Position numbers and translations under genes: made by a program. This document shows positions 35,476 through 43,985 of a stretch of 64,000 bases of DNA, piece by piece; position 1 is the first letter of the stretch, and each line of letters opens with the position of its first letter. Source of the DNA: Natronomonas marina (GTDB taxonomy: Archaea; Halobacteriota; Halobacteria; Halobacteriales; Haloarculaceae); assembly GCF_024298905.1 (NCBI RefSeq), contig NZ_CP101154.1, positions 124,001 through 188,000 on the forward strand. Reading direction: 5' to 3'. The notes under the pieces are model-generated. The model was not told where the DNA came from. It saw only the letters and a program-made list of their open reading frames with translations, and did not search any database.

Positions 35476-36679
35476 CGGCGAACGACCGCGGAACCGGTCG
35501 GTCGAGGGGCGGGCGCCGGAGATCGAACTCCTCCTGCGGTGCTCGCTGCCGCCCTCGACGGGGGCGGAGCCGAGCCGGATTCGACCGCTGCTCGGGGCGG
35601 AACTCTCCTGGGACCGGGTGATCGAGGTCGGCGGCCGTCACGGCGTGCTCCCGCTCCTGTACCGCCACGTCGAGACGACGCCCGGACACGGCGTCCCCGA
35701 CGACGTGGTCGAGCGACTCCGCGAGCGGGCCGACTCGACCGCCGTTCGGAACCTCCAGTACGCAGACGAGTTACACGGCATCTTCGAGGCGTTCGGCGAG
35801 GAGTCGATCCGTGCGATGCCGTTCAAGGGGCCGGTGCTCGCGGAAGTCGCCTACGGCGACCTCTCGTTGCGGGAGTTCGGCGACCTCGACGTGGTCGTCC
35901 ACAGGCGGGACGTCCCGGCCGCCGTCGACGCGCTCGAGGCTCGCGGCTACGAGTGGGTCAGGGACGCGCCGCGCCTCGACGATTCGCCGCTGCTCGGCGG
36001 CCCGTTCACGATGCCGCTGCTCTGTGAGTACCAGCTGGAGCGGGCGGGCCGGACCGTCGAGGTTCGCTGGCGGGTCGGCGAGTCCGAGCGGCCGTTCGGA
36101 CTCGGGTTCGAGGCGATGTGGGACCGACGCGACACCGCGTCCGTCGCCGGCGTCGAACTGCCGGTGCTCGACCCCGACGACAGGCTCCTGATGCTCGCGT
36201 ATCACGGCACGAAACACCGGTGGCACCTGCTGAAGTGGATCGGTGACTTCGCGGCGACGCTCGAGCGAACCGACACCGAGTGGGACGGACTGTTCCGCCG
36301 GGCAAGCGTCCACGGCGTCGAGCGGAAGTTGCTGGTCGGGATCTCCCTGGTGACCTCGCTTTTCGACCTCTCGGTCCCCGAGCGGATCGAGCGACGAGTC
36401 CGGCAGGACGGACGGGCCGGCGCGCTCGCAGCCGCGGTCGCGGCCGAGATCGAGTCGGGCCCCCCGGAACGCCCGAGTTCGAGCGCGCGGCTGGCGTACA
36501 ACGTCAGGGCGGCCGACTCGCCGACGGACGCGCTCGGGATGGTGCTCCGGCGTCGGCACCTGCACCCGACCATGTACGAGTACGAGCGCCTTCCGCTCCC
36601 CGGCGTGTGCCATCCGCTCTACTATCCCGTCGTCCCGGTCCGTCTGGCTGCCCAAAAGCTGGTGAACGCGATCCGGTGA
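35459..36679 (+). CDS. Nucleotidyltransferase-family protein of the lasso cluster
   Basis: A 406-residue protein of the NTP_transf_5 type (PF14907). The core motif MPFKGPVLAEVAYGDLSLREFGDLDVVVH contains the Gly-x-x and Asp-x-Asp of the polymerase-beta-like nucleotidyltransferase fold. YHGTKHRWHLLKWIGDFA follows further on. These proteins recur next to HPrK-like kinases in lasso clusters and may add a nucleotide or sugar-phosphate group to the peptide; the activity is not established. I chose the ATG at 35459 because GGAGG lies 7-11 bases upstream, inside the kinase gene. Confidence 0.87.
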   Translation: MRTRSSGERPRNRSVEGRAPEIELLLRCSLPPSTGAEPSRIRPLLGAELSWDRVIEVGGRHGVLPLLYRHVETTPGHGVPDDVVERLRERADSTAVRNLQYADELHGIFEAFGEESIRAMPFKGPVLAEVAYGDLSLREFGDLDVVVHRRDVPAAVDALEARGYEWVRDAPRLDDSPLLGGPFTMPLLCEYQLERAGRTVEVRWRVGESERPFGLGFEAMWDRRDTASVAGVELPVLDPDDRLLMLAYHGTKHRWHLLKWIGDFAATLERTDTEWDGLFRRASVHGVERKLLVGISLVTSLFDLSVPERIERRVRQDGRAGALAAAVAAEIESGPPERPSSSARLAYNVRAADSPTDALGMVLRRRHLHPTMYEYERLPLPGVCHPLYYPVVPVRLAAQKLVNAIR

Positions 36680-36810
36680 CGGTCCGCCGTCTCGCGGCCC
36701 CGTCTCGGTCGGGTGGATCGAGGCCGTGACGGTCCGCCGACTCAAGGCGGTCCGGCGTGGAACCGCCGCCCGACCTCTACCCTTTTCCACCCTGCGCCCG
36801 AAGCCGGCCC

Positions 36811-37629
36811 ATGGACACCTTCGACATCGGCGGCGAGCTGACAGTCGGCCGACTCGGCTTCGGCGCAATGCGTATCACCGGCGAGAAGATCATCGGCGAA
36901 CCCGAGGACCCCGAGATCGCCCGCGACGTACTTCGGCGGGCCGCCGAGTTGGTCGACCTGATCGACACGGCCGATTCGTACGGTCCCGGCGTCTCCGAGC
37001 GGCTCATCGGCGAGACGCTCGCCCCCTACGAGGACGTCGCCGTCGCCACCAAGGGCGGCCTGCTGCGGAACCGCGACGGCGACTGGCTGCCCTGTGGCGA
37101 CCCCGACTACCTCCGGAACGCGGTGCTGTGTAGCCTCGACCGCCTCCGGGTCGACACCATCGACCTCTACCAGTTCCACCGGCCCGACCCCGACGTCGAC
37201 TTCGAGGACAGCGTGACGGCACTGGCCGAGTTGAAGGACGACGGCGTCATCGAGCACCTGGGACTCTCGAACGTGAGCGTCGACCAGCTGGAGACCGCCC
37301 GCGACCACGTCGAGATAGCGACCGTCCAGAACCGCTACAACGTCGGCTACCGGGATGAAGAGGCGGTGCTGGAGGCCTGCGAGTCCTACGACATCGGGTT
37401 CATTCCGTGGTACCCGCTGGCGGCCGGCGACCTCGACGATGTCGCCGGCATCGAGGACGTCGCCGACGCCCACGACGCCACGCCACAGCAGATCGCGCTG
37501 GCGTGGCTCCTGGAGCGTTCCGACGTGATGCTTCCGATTCCGGGGACGGGAAGCGTCCAACACCTCGAGGAGAACGTCGCCGCGGCCGACATCGAGTTGA
37601 CGCCCGAGGAGTTCGAGCGGCTGTCGTAG
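36811..37629 (+). CDS. Aldo/keto reductase
   Basis: A 272-residue TIM-barrel oxidoreductase. It has GFGAMRITG, the catalytic Asp/Tyr in DLIDTADSYGPG, a Lys in VATKGG, and IPIPGTGSVQHLEENVAA for cofactor phosphate binding near the C-terminus. It would reduce carbonyl compounds with NAD(P)H. Two copies of GTGACGGTCCGCCG lie in the 130-bp spacer before it, separating it from the lasso cluster. Confidence 0.92.
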   Translation: MDTFDIGGELTVGRLGFGAMRITGEKIIGEPEDPEIARDVLRRAAELVDLIDTADSYGPGVSERLIGETLAPYEDVAVATKGGLLRNRDGDWLPCGDPDYLRNAVLCSLDRLRVDTIDLYQFHRPDPDVDFEDSVTALAELKDDGVIEHLGLSNVSVDQLETARDHVEIATVQNRYNVGYRDEEAVLEACESYDIGFIPWYPLAAGDLDDVAGIEDVADAHDATPQQIALAWLLERSDVMLPIPGTGSVQHLEENVAAADIELTPEEFERLS

Positions 37630-37636
37630 CGACGAC

Positions 37637-38035
37637 TCAGACGCCCACGACGGTCAGGTCGACGACCTCGCGGAGCCCGGCGACGTCGAAGTCCGAATCG
37701 GAGACGGCGAGCGACTCGCCCAGTCCTCTCGCCGTGCCGGCGACGAACGCGTCGCGGGCGGCCAGCGGCGTCCCGCGCCGTCGCAACTCGTCCTGTAGCT
37801 CCGCTGCGCCCCTGGCGAAGCGTGCGGACCCGTCGACGACGGTGAGCCACTCCAAGGCACCGTCGACGGCGTTCAGGTCGGTTCCAGCCGAGCGATACAC
37901 CTCGCCCTGATAGACCTCGAACAGGACCAGCAGCGGCGCGACGGCGCGCTCGCCGGCGTTTCGAGTGACACATTCGACGGCCTCGTCGACGCCGTCGAGA
38001 TAGTCGATGAGGACGCTGCTGTCGTACAGCGTCAT
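37637..38035 (-). CDS. VapC-like PIN-domain toxin
   Basis: A 132-residue PIN protein starting MTLYDSSVLIDYLDG, with the first acidic residue at Asp5. A conserved Glu lies in VLFEVYQGE, then RDAFVAGTARG and the last acidic cluster VSDSDFDVAG. This is the active-site set of a PIN ribonuclease. Its ATG overlaps the antitoxin stop by 4 bp, the usual toxin-antitoxin layout, so it is likely neutralised by the upstream partner. Confidence 0.9.
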   Translation of the reverse strand: MTLYDSSVLIDYLDGVDEAVECVTRNAGERAVAPLLVLFEVYQGEVYRSAGTDLNAVDGALEWLTVVDGSARFARGAAELQDELRRRGTPLAARDAFVAGTARGLGESLAVSDSDFDVAGLREVVDLTVVGV

Positions 38036-38241
38036 CGACCGAGGTCCCGTTTCATCTCGTTTCGCGCCTCCCGCGCCGCCGATGCTGCCTCGCTGTCCGC
38101 CCACAGTCCCGCGCCCTCCCGGACCGTCTCGCGACGCTCCGCGACGAGCCGCGACAGCAGGTCGTCGAACGTCTCCCCGTCACCTTTCAACGCCGCGAGC
38201 GCGGCGTGGGTGTCCTCCGAGACCCGGATGCTCTTGCTCAC
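38032..38241 (-). CDS. VapB-like antitoxin
   Basis: A 69-residue protein beginning MSKSIRVSEDTHAALAALKGDGETFDDLLSRLV. This is a ribbon-helix-helix DNA-binding fold followed by a helical, charged tail that would wrap the toxin. It is upstream of and overlapping the PIN toxin gene. It probably represses its own operon at the palindrome immediately before the start. Confidence 0.9.
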   Translation of the reverse strand: MSKSIRVSEDTHAALAALKGDGETFDDLLSRLVAERRETVREGAGLWADSEAASAAREARNEMKRDLGR

Positions 38242-38246
38242 ACGCG

Positions 38247-38266
38247 TGTATACGAGTTCGTATACA
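38247..38266 (-). promoter_or_regulatory. Palindromic operator of the toxin-antitoxin operon
   Basis: TGTATACGA-GT-TCGTATACA is a perfect 9-bp inverted repeat around a 2-bp centre, beginning 6 bp before the antitoxin ATG and overlapping the likely TATA box region. A dimeric ribbon-helix-helix antitoxin would be expected to bind such a site. Confidence 0.75.
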
Positions 38267-38298
38267 AATATTCTGGGTCGACGCCCCCCGTTCGCCGC

Positions 38299-38619
38299 TC
38301 ACTCGTAGGGGTAGTTCGGGTCCCGTTCGTCTCCGTCGTCCGGATCGCGGGTCTCGGCGGCGACGCCGGGCAGACAGGCACCGTACTCGGCGACGTTCTC
38401 TCGGGCCGCCGACAGCGAGACGTGGTTGTAGTCGCTCTGCGTCTCCGGGTGGTAGAACCCCACCAGGTCGTCCAGCCAGCCACATATTTCGCAGACCTCG
38501 TAGGAGCCGGGCTGACTCGGCGACAGCGTCCGGTAGCCACAGCAGGGACAGAACCCCAGTTCCCGGGAGACGGGGTTGCCGTCCCGGTCGTTCCGGCGCG
38601 GCCCGCCGCGGTCGGCCAT
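38299..38619 (-). CDS. Cysteine-rich CPCC-family protein
   Basis: A 106-residue protein with the CPCC signature (LGFCPCCGYRTL) and a second pair CEICGW, a four-cysteine zinc-ribbon-like fold. YHPETQSDYNHVSLSAARENVAEYGA matches the conserved region after the second pair in CPCC proteins (PF14206). Role unknown. The ATG at 38619 is used since the upstream extension is Arg/Pro-rich. Confidence 0.85.
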   Translation of the reverse strand: MADRGGPRRNDRDGNPVSRELGFCPCCGYRTLSPSQPGSYEVCEICGWLDDLVGFYHPETQSDYNHVSLSAARENVAEYGACLPGVAAETRDPDDGDERDPNYPYE

Positions 38620-38644
38620 ACTCCCGCTAGGTGGGCCGGGCCTA

Positions 38645-38932
38645 TCAGTCCTCCTCCGCGGCGGCCTCGACCGTCTCGGCATGCTTCTCGAGGTCCGCCG
38701 CGAGTTCCCGGGCCTCCCCGGGAGAGAGCCGCACCGTCTCGGCGTGGGCCGGCAGGTGCTCCAGTTCGGTGTTGTCCAGTTCCAGTTGCAGCGAGACGTG
38801 GTCGGGGTTCTCGCGTGGACTGGTCACGTTCAGGACCGCGAAGGCCTCCTCGGTGAAACCGTGACCCTCCGCCTCGGCGTCCAGCAGGTCCAGCGTCGTG
38901 TACGCGTTGACCTTCATGATGCGGTCGGCCAT
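38645..38932 (-). CDS. DUF6360-like haloarchaeal protein
   Basis: A 95-residue acidic protein starting MADRIMKVNAYTTLDLLDAEAEGHGF, with NVTSPRENPDHVSLQLELDN. It matches my recollection of DUF6360, a conserved haloarchaeal family without known function. It is 25 bp upstream of the CPCC gene on the same strand. Confidence 0.75.
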   Translation of the reverse strand: MADRIMKVNAYTTLDLLDAEAEGHGFTEEAFAVLNVTSPRENPDHVSLQLELDNTELEHLPAHAETVRLSPGEARELAADLEKHAETVEAAAEED

Positions 38933-39270
38933 GTCCGTCGGAGGAGGGCGGCGGAGGTAAGCGTGGCGCTCACCGCAGCCGTCGCGCCGCGTAGCCGGCG
39001 AGATACAGGGGGACCCGCCGGCGAGGGGCGCGACCGCGGTGGGGGTACCGTTCCTGGCGACCGGATCGGTCGACTCACGTTTTCGGCCGTGTATCCATAC
39101 GCATCCGGAATCGGGTCACCGTTCGCAAACGCTGGACTCCTCAATTGTAGCGCTGTCATCAGTCCACGGTAGAGACGACTTCGAGGAAAGAGGAAAAACG
39201 ACGGCCGTTCTCACCGTTTAGGAACGGTAGTCAGGTCTAACCGGTCAACGCGAATAGAGACGACCGTATC

Positions 39271-39435
39271 ATGAGCGAATCCGACGATGTCGATACTGCT
39301 GTGCAGCAAGTACGTGACGCCTTCGACGAGGCGGTGAACGAGGCCGAGCAACTGAGTGATCAAGCACGCGAAAGCGTCGAGGACGCGATTGACGACCTCG
39401 AACAGCGGATCGAATCCCTCCGTGGCGAGGAGTAG
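39271..39435 (+). CDS. Small coiled-coil acidic protein (54 aa)
   Basis: MSESDDVDTAVQQVRDAFDE... is a 54-residue protein predicted to be a single long amphipathic helix (heptads AFDEAVNEAEQLSDQARESVEDAIDDLEQRIESL). The upstream region has an AT-richer stretch. It resembles small haloarchaeal apolipophorin-like or coiled-coil proteins. Function unknown. Confidence 0.65.
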   Translation: MSESDDVDTAVQQVRDAFDEAVNEAEQLSDQARESVEDAIDDLEQRIESLRGEE

Positions 39436-39597
39436 TCGGTCTCGCGTGGGGTGAGGCGATTCCCTGCGGTTCGCCGACCGATTGCGAAAAATGTTAGTAA
39501 TACTTCATTAGTTCGGAAATGGAGCGCATCGCTCGGGAGACCTCGTCTCGTCGAACACGACGAAGAGCAAAGCGGACAGCGAATACGTGTTCCGCCG

Positions 39598-39768
39598 TCA
39601 GGAGTGCGACGAATCTCCAGCAGACGTGTCGTCGATGCTCGACGCGCAGTCGGTACACAGCCCGGTATCTTCGTCGTAGTGGGCACTACACACGAGCGCT
39701 CCGCACCGCCGACACTGGTACTCGGCAGGTGCCGATTCACAGATCTGGCAGAGGGTTCCCACGCTCAT
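39598..39768 (-). CDS. Small zinc-finger protein (56 aa)
   Basis: MSVGTLCQICESAPAEYQCR... is a 56-residue protein with four metal-binding pairs: CQIC, CRRC, CSAH and CTDC. The order CxxC-CxxC-CxxH-CxxC is that of a B-box/HIT-like double zinc finger, and RCGALVCSAHYDEDTGLCTDC is typical of that fold. It sits just downstream of the UspA gene on the same strand, its ATG 6 bp from that stop. Small zinc-finger proteins are abundant in haloarchaea. The role of this one is unknown. Confidence 0.8.
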   Translation of the reverse strand: MSVGTLCQICESAPAEYQCRRCGALVCSAHYDEDTGLCTDCASSIDDTSAGDSSHS

Positions 39769-39773
39769 GCAGA

Positions 39774-40652
39774 TCAATCGGTCGTTAGCACCGGTACGTC
39801 GGATCGCCTGACGACGCGAGCAGTCGTACTCCCGAGAAGCCGGTCCGTGTCCACAGTCCGACCGCGAGTTCCCATCGCAATCACGTCGGCGTCGACACCC
39901 GTCGCGTACTCACGAATCTCCTCGTGGGGGACACCACGGAGGATGTCAGTCGTCACTGGGAGGTTCCGGTCGCAAGCGTTGGCCGCGATCTCCTCGACTG
40001 CGTTCTGACCGCCTTGCTTGAGGAGACCGATGATACTCCGGGGAGCGTCCTCGAACCCGTAAATCGTCGTGTCGACGACGTAGACCACGTGGACATCAGC
40101 GCCGTACCGTTCGGCGATGCCCAGCGCGTGATCGGCCGCACGTTCGGCGGCATCGCTCCCGTCAGTAGGGATCAGGACGTGATCGTACATCCCGTATCCC
40201 GATTCGGGGACGACTTCGTCCTCGGCCAGACGGACGGCCATGACCGGTACGTCCGCGACTGCAATCACCCGCTCCGTTGTACTGCCGAGATGGGCTCGCT
40301 CGCCGCCGGTCCCGCCGTGGGTTCCCATCACCACCAGGTCGATCTCGTTCTCGTCGACGTACTCGAGTATCGCCCGATACGGGGTCCCCTCGTGGACGGT
40401 CCGGACAGCGTCGAGCCCGAGATCCGCCGCCCGCTCTTGGATCCGGTCCGTCGCCTCCCGTCCGCGCTTTTCGGATTGTTGTCGCAATTCTTCGCGCTCT
40501 GTCGAATCCGGCTCGACCGAGGTCACGCCGGGTGCGATGACGTGCAGGACGTGGATCGTCGCGTCGCCGGTTCGAGCGAGGTCGAAGGCACGGGCGGTCG
40601 CGTTTTCGGCTCCTGGACTGCCATCCGTCGGGACGAGGATATTGTCGTACAT
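39774..40652 (-). CDS. Two-domain universal stress protein (UspA family)
   Basis: A 292-residue protein made of two USP domains. The first begins MYDNILVPTDGSPGAENA and ends with the nucleotide-binding motif GTHGGTGGERAHLGSTTERV; the second begins MYDHVLIPTDGSDAAERA and ends GTRGRTVDTDRLLGSTTARVV. Both keep the G-2x-G-9x-GS signature, so ATP binding is likely. It opens the stress island. The ATG at 40652 is the conserved USP start, with a TATA-like TATAAC about 30 bp upstream. Confidence 0.93.
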   Translation of the reverse strand: MYDNILVPTDGSPGAENATARAFDLARTGDATIHVLHVIAPGVTSVEPDSTEREELRQQSEKRGREATDRIQERAADLGLDAVRTVHEGTPYRAILEYVDENEIDLVVMGTHGGTGGERAHLGSTTERVIAVADVPVMAVRLAEDEVVPESGYGMYDHVLIPTDGSDAAERAADHALGIAERYGADVHVVYVVDTTIYGFEDAPRSIIGLLKQGGQNAVEEIAANACDRNLPVTTDILRGVPHEEIREYATGVDADVIAMGTRGRTVDTDRLLGSTTARVVRRSDVPVLTTD

Positions 40653-40950
40653 AGGGATGTCTCCATACGAGGTCAAGGGGTAAGTATAACATTGGTGTCC
40701 GGGGCCGAGCACCTGCAACTCCCAAGTGAGCAGGTGTCGACCATCGAGATTTCTCGAAGAATGAGAAGTGAGGAGCAGCTTTTGGATCATCGACCCTACT
40801 CCTTGGGGGAGGCTTCCGCACGGAGGGAGCCCATGACGAGAAACAATCCACACCGATTCTCGACCTCAGCTATCCGAGTTGACTGTTCGACCGAGCCTGC
40901 ATTTCGACCATCAAACGCCACCCACGGAGACGTCTTTCTAGCGGTGTGGA

Positions 40951-42033
40951 ATGGACGTTTCGGAGGCTCTTAACGCCATATCCTCCACAAATACGGATGG
41001 CGTCGCAGCTCTCCCGGCCTTTGCAGCACTGGACGTACGAGCGGTGATCGAACAGGAACGACGTGGTGCCAGCATCCAAGTAGATGAAAGCTATTTTTAC
41101 GGACAGGAATTGGCGATAGACGCCGTTGGAACTGCGGCGATACCATCTGACCGTCGGGACATCGTGTCCCAATCCCGCCGATTCTACGATCAAATCCAGG
41201 TCGATTTCGATTCACTCACACGAAGAAACCTCATCTCGGTATCGACTAGATTCAGGCAGCTTCTCCAACGATTACCGGAGGTACGGTATCTCAAACAGAA
41301 CTTCCTGGGAACGTGTTTCGTCGTCCCAGAATGGCTGAGAACCGGTGGAATGGTCAAATACGGTGCGCGCATCTATTTCTTCCGGAAGGACGCTGCTCCA
41401 GCGCCGACTGACATCATACATCGAAATATCGAAGCGGTCGTCGCTAACGACCGCGCTGATTTCGAACGGTACCAGGGTCATCAACACGGATATCCCGAGT
41501 GTTGCATCGAGTATTTCTCGACTCGCGAACGGACGGCGGAGACAGCCCCCGAGTTAGAAGCAGTGGAGCCGATCGAGAAATACATCGACGATGATGTGAC
41601 TGCCGAGCGTCACGCTCGTTCGGCTTCGATTGGAGATATCGCAGATGGAATCTTTGAAACGCCCCGAGCGTACGCGTTTTTGCGCGTGAGTTTTATCCCG
41701 AACCGGGCTGTGAACGGGCTCTCATACGGATCGTTGTAACGATTTACCGGTGATCGCCCGTGCGGGGTCGGCGGTCACCGGTAAAAGACTACAACAATCC
41801 GTATCAATCGGGGTCGTTCTATCTACGAGACCCTTTCCGATGCGTACCCGGAGCCACTCGTCAAGGACTATTTCCGACTCAACGTCGGGTGGAGTTATCT
41901 AATGGCGAAAGCCACCGATTCCGGGCAACCCGGCTCGAAACGACCTGTTCCCGGGTCACTCGGCAGAGAACACCTCCGATTCTACTTGCCCCTGGTGGTG
42001 ACCGTGGCAACTCCACGGTATCAAAGCGGCTAG
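40951..42033 (+). pseudogene. DUF483-like gene interrupted by a hairpin insertion
   Basis: The first part (MDVSEALNAISSTNTDGV..., 262 codons) contains HQHGYPECCIEYFSTRE, like the PECC motif I associate with archaeal DUF483 proteins, and stops at a TAA at 41737 inside an inserted palindrome. After the insertion the same reading frame continues with SIYETLSDAYPEPLVKDYF...YLMAKATDSG and ends at 42031-42033. Removing 84 bp (41730-41813) joins SYG to RSIYETLSDAYPE in frame. The gene thus appears disrupted by a small palindromic element. The function of the family is unknown. Confidence 0.7.
41724..41804. mobile_element. 81-bp near-perfect palindrome (MITE-like insertion)
   Basis: The arms are about 34 bp with few mismatches: the left arm starts ATACGGATCGTTGTA and contains TTTACCGGTGATCGCC; the right arm starts GGCGGTCACCGGTAAA and ends ACAATCCGTAT. 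An ~11-bp centre separates them. It lies inside a coding region and supplies two in-frame stops. Imperfect 8-bp flanking repeats GGATCGTT and GGGTCGTT may be a remnant of the target site. Confidence 0.75.
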
Positions 42034-42354
42034 TCGCGGGTAACGCCGAGATGGGACACGGCCACACGCCCTCCACATCGACCGAGGTGCGTATCCTCTC
42101 CATCGACCGAGCGTTGTCGGTCCTTCTCTCCCGGTGATATAGTACGGCTCGGCTCTTCGTAGCGTTCGTAGTCCAGTGCCATGACGATAATGGCGTGACA
42201 TCTCGGGAGTGAACGACTGCGCTTGTGCATCCAGTCGTCACCGGCGCGGGTGTCCGCGACCACTCCAACGCACTTCGCATACGAATCGGGATTCTCACCA
42301 GCTGGTAGTTGCGGGTCGGCTATTTGTGAACGACCACAAATATTCGTGTGGGTC
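42034..42354. other. Intergenic region without supported gene
   Basis: These 321 bp contain only short, unconvincing ORFs. The right end (about 42320-42350) is AT-richer, with CACAAATATTCG some 15-20 bp before the CBS gene, probably its promoter. Confidence 0.4.
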
Positions 42355-42783
42355 ATGCCAGTCAAGAATCTCGCAGTCGACGTTATCACGGCCAACACGG
42401 ACACGTCAGTCACAGCCCTCGCCCAGACGATGCTGGACGAGGAAATCGGCGATCTGGTAATCGCCAAGGACGACAAGCCGGTCGGCATCGTCACCGACCG
42501 GGACATCGCCCTCGCGGTGGCTCGACATGACGACCTGTCCGAACTGACTGCCGAAGACCTCATGGCGCCGGATCCGGTGACAATTCACGAGGACGCCACG
42601 GCAGTCGAGCTCCCCGTCACGATGGTCGAAGGTCGGGTTCGGCGGATCCCGGTCGTCGACGATGAGGGGACGCTCGTCGGAATCGTCACGCTCGACGATG
42701 TCGTCGCGACGACAGGCGAAATGCTGGACGACGTCGCAACGGTGATCGAGAGTCAATCCCGAGAGTTCGAGCCGGACGAGTAA
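42355..42783 (+). CDS. Paired CBS-domain protein
   Basis: A 142-residue protein consisting of one CBS pair (Bateman module). The first CBS has DVITANTDTSVTALAQTMLDEEIGDLVI...PVGIVTDRDIA, the second DLMAPDPVTIHEDATAVEL...RRIPVVDDEGTLVGIVTLDDV. Such modules sense adenine nucleotides, and stand-alone pairs often accompany USPs in stress gene sets. The start is the ATG at 42355 after an AT-rich stretch. Confidence 0.92.
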   Translation: MPVKNLAVDVITANTDTSVTALAQTMLDEEIGDLVIAKDDKPVGIVTDRDIALAVARHDDLSELTAEDLMAPDPVTIHEDATAVELPVTMVEGRVRRIPVVDDEGTLVGIVTLDDVVATTGEMLDDVATVIESQSREFEPDE

Positions 42784-42897
42784 CCTGCTCGTCCGCTGTA
42801 GCCGATTTTCGGCCTCCCCGATCCTCGGTGTCGTCCGTTCCGATCCGGACCCACCCGGAGGATCGGTAATCGGAGTATAATGTAATATCTCCCGGAC

Positions 42898-42999
42898 AGT
42901 GTCACCGAGAAAGTCGTCCGACTCTCGGATGCGCCGGTGTTGACGGTTCGTATGCTGGCCGAATCCACCGACGAGTCTTCGTGCGCAGGCGGGGATTAG
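42898..42999 (+). pseudogene. C-terminal fragment of a universal stress protein
   Basis: Read from 42898 it encodes SVTEKVVRLSDAPVLTVRM and a short tail before TAG. This is the last strand and helix of a USP domain (GSVTEKVVR-x-APVLTVR), with no start or N-terminal domain. Sequence upstream of it is unrelated, so this is a decayed remnant. Confidence 0.6.
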
Positions 43000-43068
43000 G
43001 TCTCACGGATCAAGAACTAGAGATGCTGATTAGGCCGTCCTCTTCGATAGGAGACCCGGTGTCGAATA

Positions 43069-43821
43069 ATGACTCCTGATTCGTCGACGAGTTTCGAGAA
43101 GAATACAGACCTGGGGACCAAACCGCGGACCCTCATCGAGGGACTCCCCGGACTGGGATTAGTCGCGGCGATTGCCGTCGATCAAATCACGAAGCAACTC
43201 GAGTTGGACCAACACGGAACCATCGTATCCGACGATTTCCCATCGGTTACGGCATTCGACGAGGGTCGCGTTCGTGACGCAGTACGGGTCTACGCAGGGG
43301 GAGATCCAGCAGTAATGACTCTCCAGAGCGACATTCCAATCCCACCCAGTTCGGTCGATTCCCTGAGCCAGTGTATCCTGAGCGACCTGGCGGCGGAATT
43401 CGAACGGGCCATCTTCCTGGCGGGGGCTCCCGCGGAGTCCGAAGACGAGATCGGCGAGGTCGTCGGCGTTGCCACGACGGATGACCTGGAGGCTGCTCTC
43501 GCCGATGCAGGGATCACCTTGGCCGATGGCTCCGGCGTCGTCGGTGGCGTGACCGGTGCGCTGCTGGCCGATTGTTACCACGACGACGTTCCAGCGGCGG
43601 TGCTCATCGTGCGTTCGAATCCCTACATCCCCGATCCAGCGGCTGCACGGGCTGTGATCGAAGAGGCCCTCGAACCGCTCGTGGAGGTCGACATCGACAC
43701 GCAGGAACTGCTTGAACAGGCCGAGGAGATCCAGAAACAGAAACAACAGATCGCAGAGCAACTCCAGCAGTATCAGCAGCAGCAGGACCAGGAACCGGCG
43801 ATGCCGGGCATGTATCAGTAA
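43069..43821 (+). CDS. PAC2-family protein
   Basis: A 250-residue protein. The PAC2 (proteasome-assembling chaperone 2-like) domain includes LIEGLPGLGLVAAIAVDQI, IPPSSVDSLSQCILSDLAAEF, and GSGVVGGVTGALLADCYHDDVPAAVLIV. The last ~40 residues are a Gln-rich coiled coil (EEIQKQKQQIAEQLQQYQQQQ) ending MPGMYQ. Archaeal PAC2 proteins are thought to help assemble or regulate protein complexes; a proteasome link is inference. It is part of the stress island. Confidence 0.9.
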   Translation: MTPDSSTSFEKNTDLGTKPRTLIEGLPGLGLVAAIAVDQITKQLELDQHGTIVSDDFPSVTAFDEGRVRDAVRVYAGGDPAVMTLQSDIPIPPSSVDSLSQCILSDLAAEFERAIFLAGAPAESEDEIGEVVGVATTDDLEAALADAGITLADGSGVVGGVTGALLADCYHDDVPAAVLIVRSNPYIPDPAAARAVIEEALEPLVEVDIDTQELLEQAEEIQKQKQQIAEQLQQYQQQQDQEPAMPGMYQ

Positions 43822-43985
43822 TTCAGGAATCCACGCGTGAATTCTCACTCGACAGGAATCACCGACGATCCCTATTTCGCCTCGCCCCAGGTGAAAAAAC
43901 CGATAATGCCGCTGGTTACAGAGAGACTCCGCGCCCGGGTTGATTCGAAACTGGCCGGTCGAATCACCGTTCAGGGGGTGGAGAT

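Noticed and set aside
36676-36745. Two copies of GTGACGGTCCGCCG
   Set aside because: A short direct repeat in GC-rich spacer after the lasso cluster; too short and isolated to support an attachment site or element end.
42030-42563. 177-codon minus-strand frame before and over the CBS gene
   Set aside because: Mostly antisense to the CBS protein; the remaining part (MALDYERYEEPSRT...) has no recognisable pattern or promoter.
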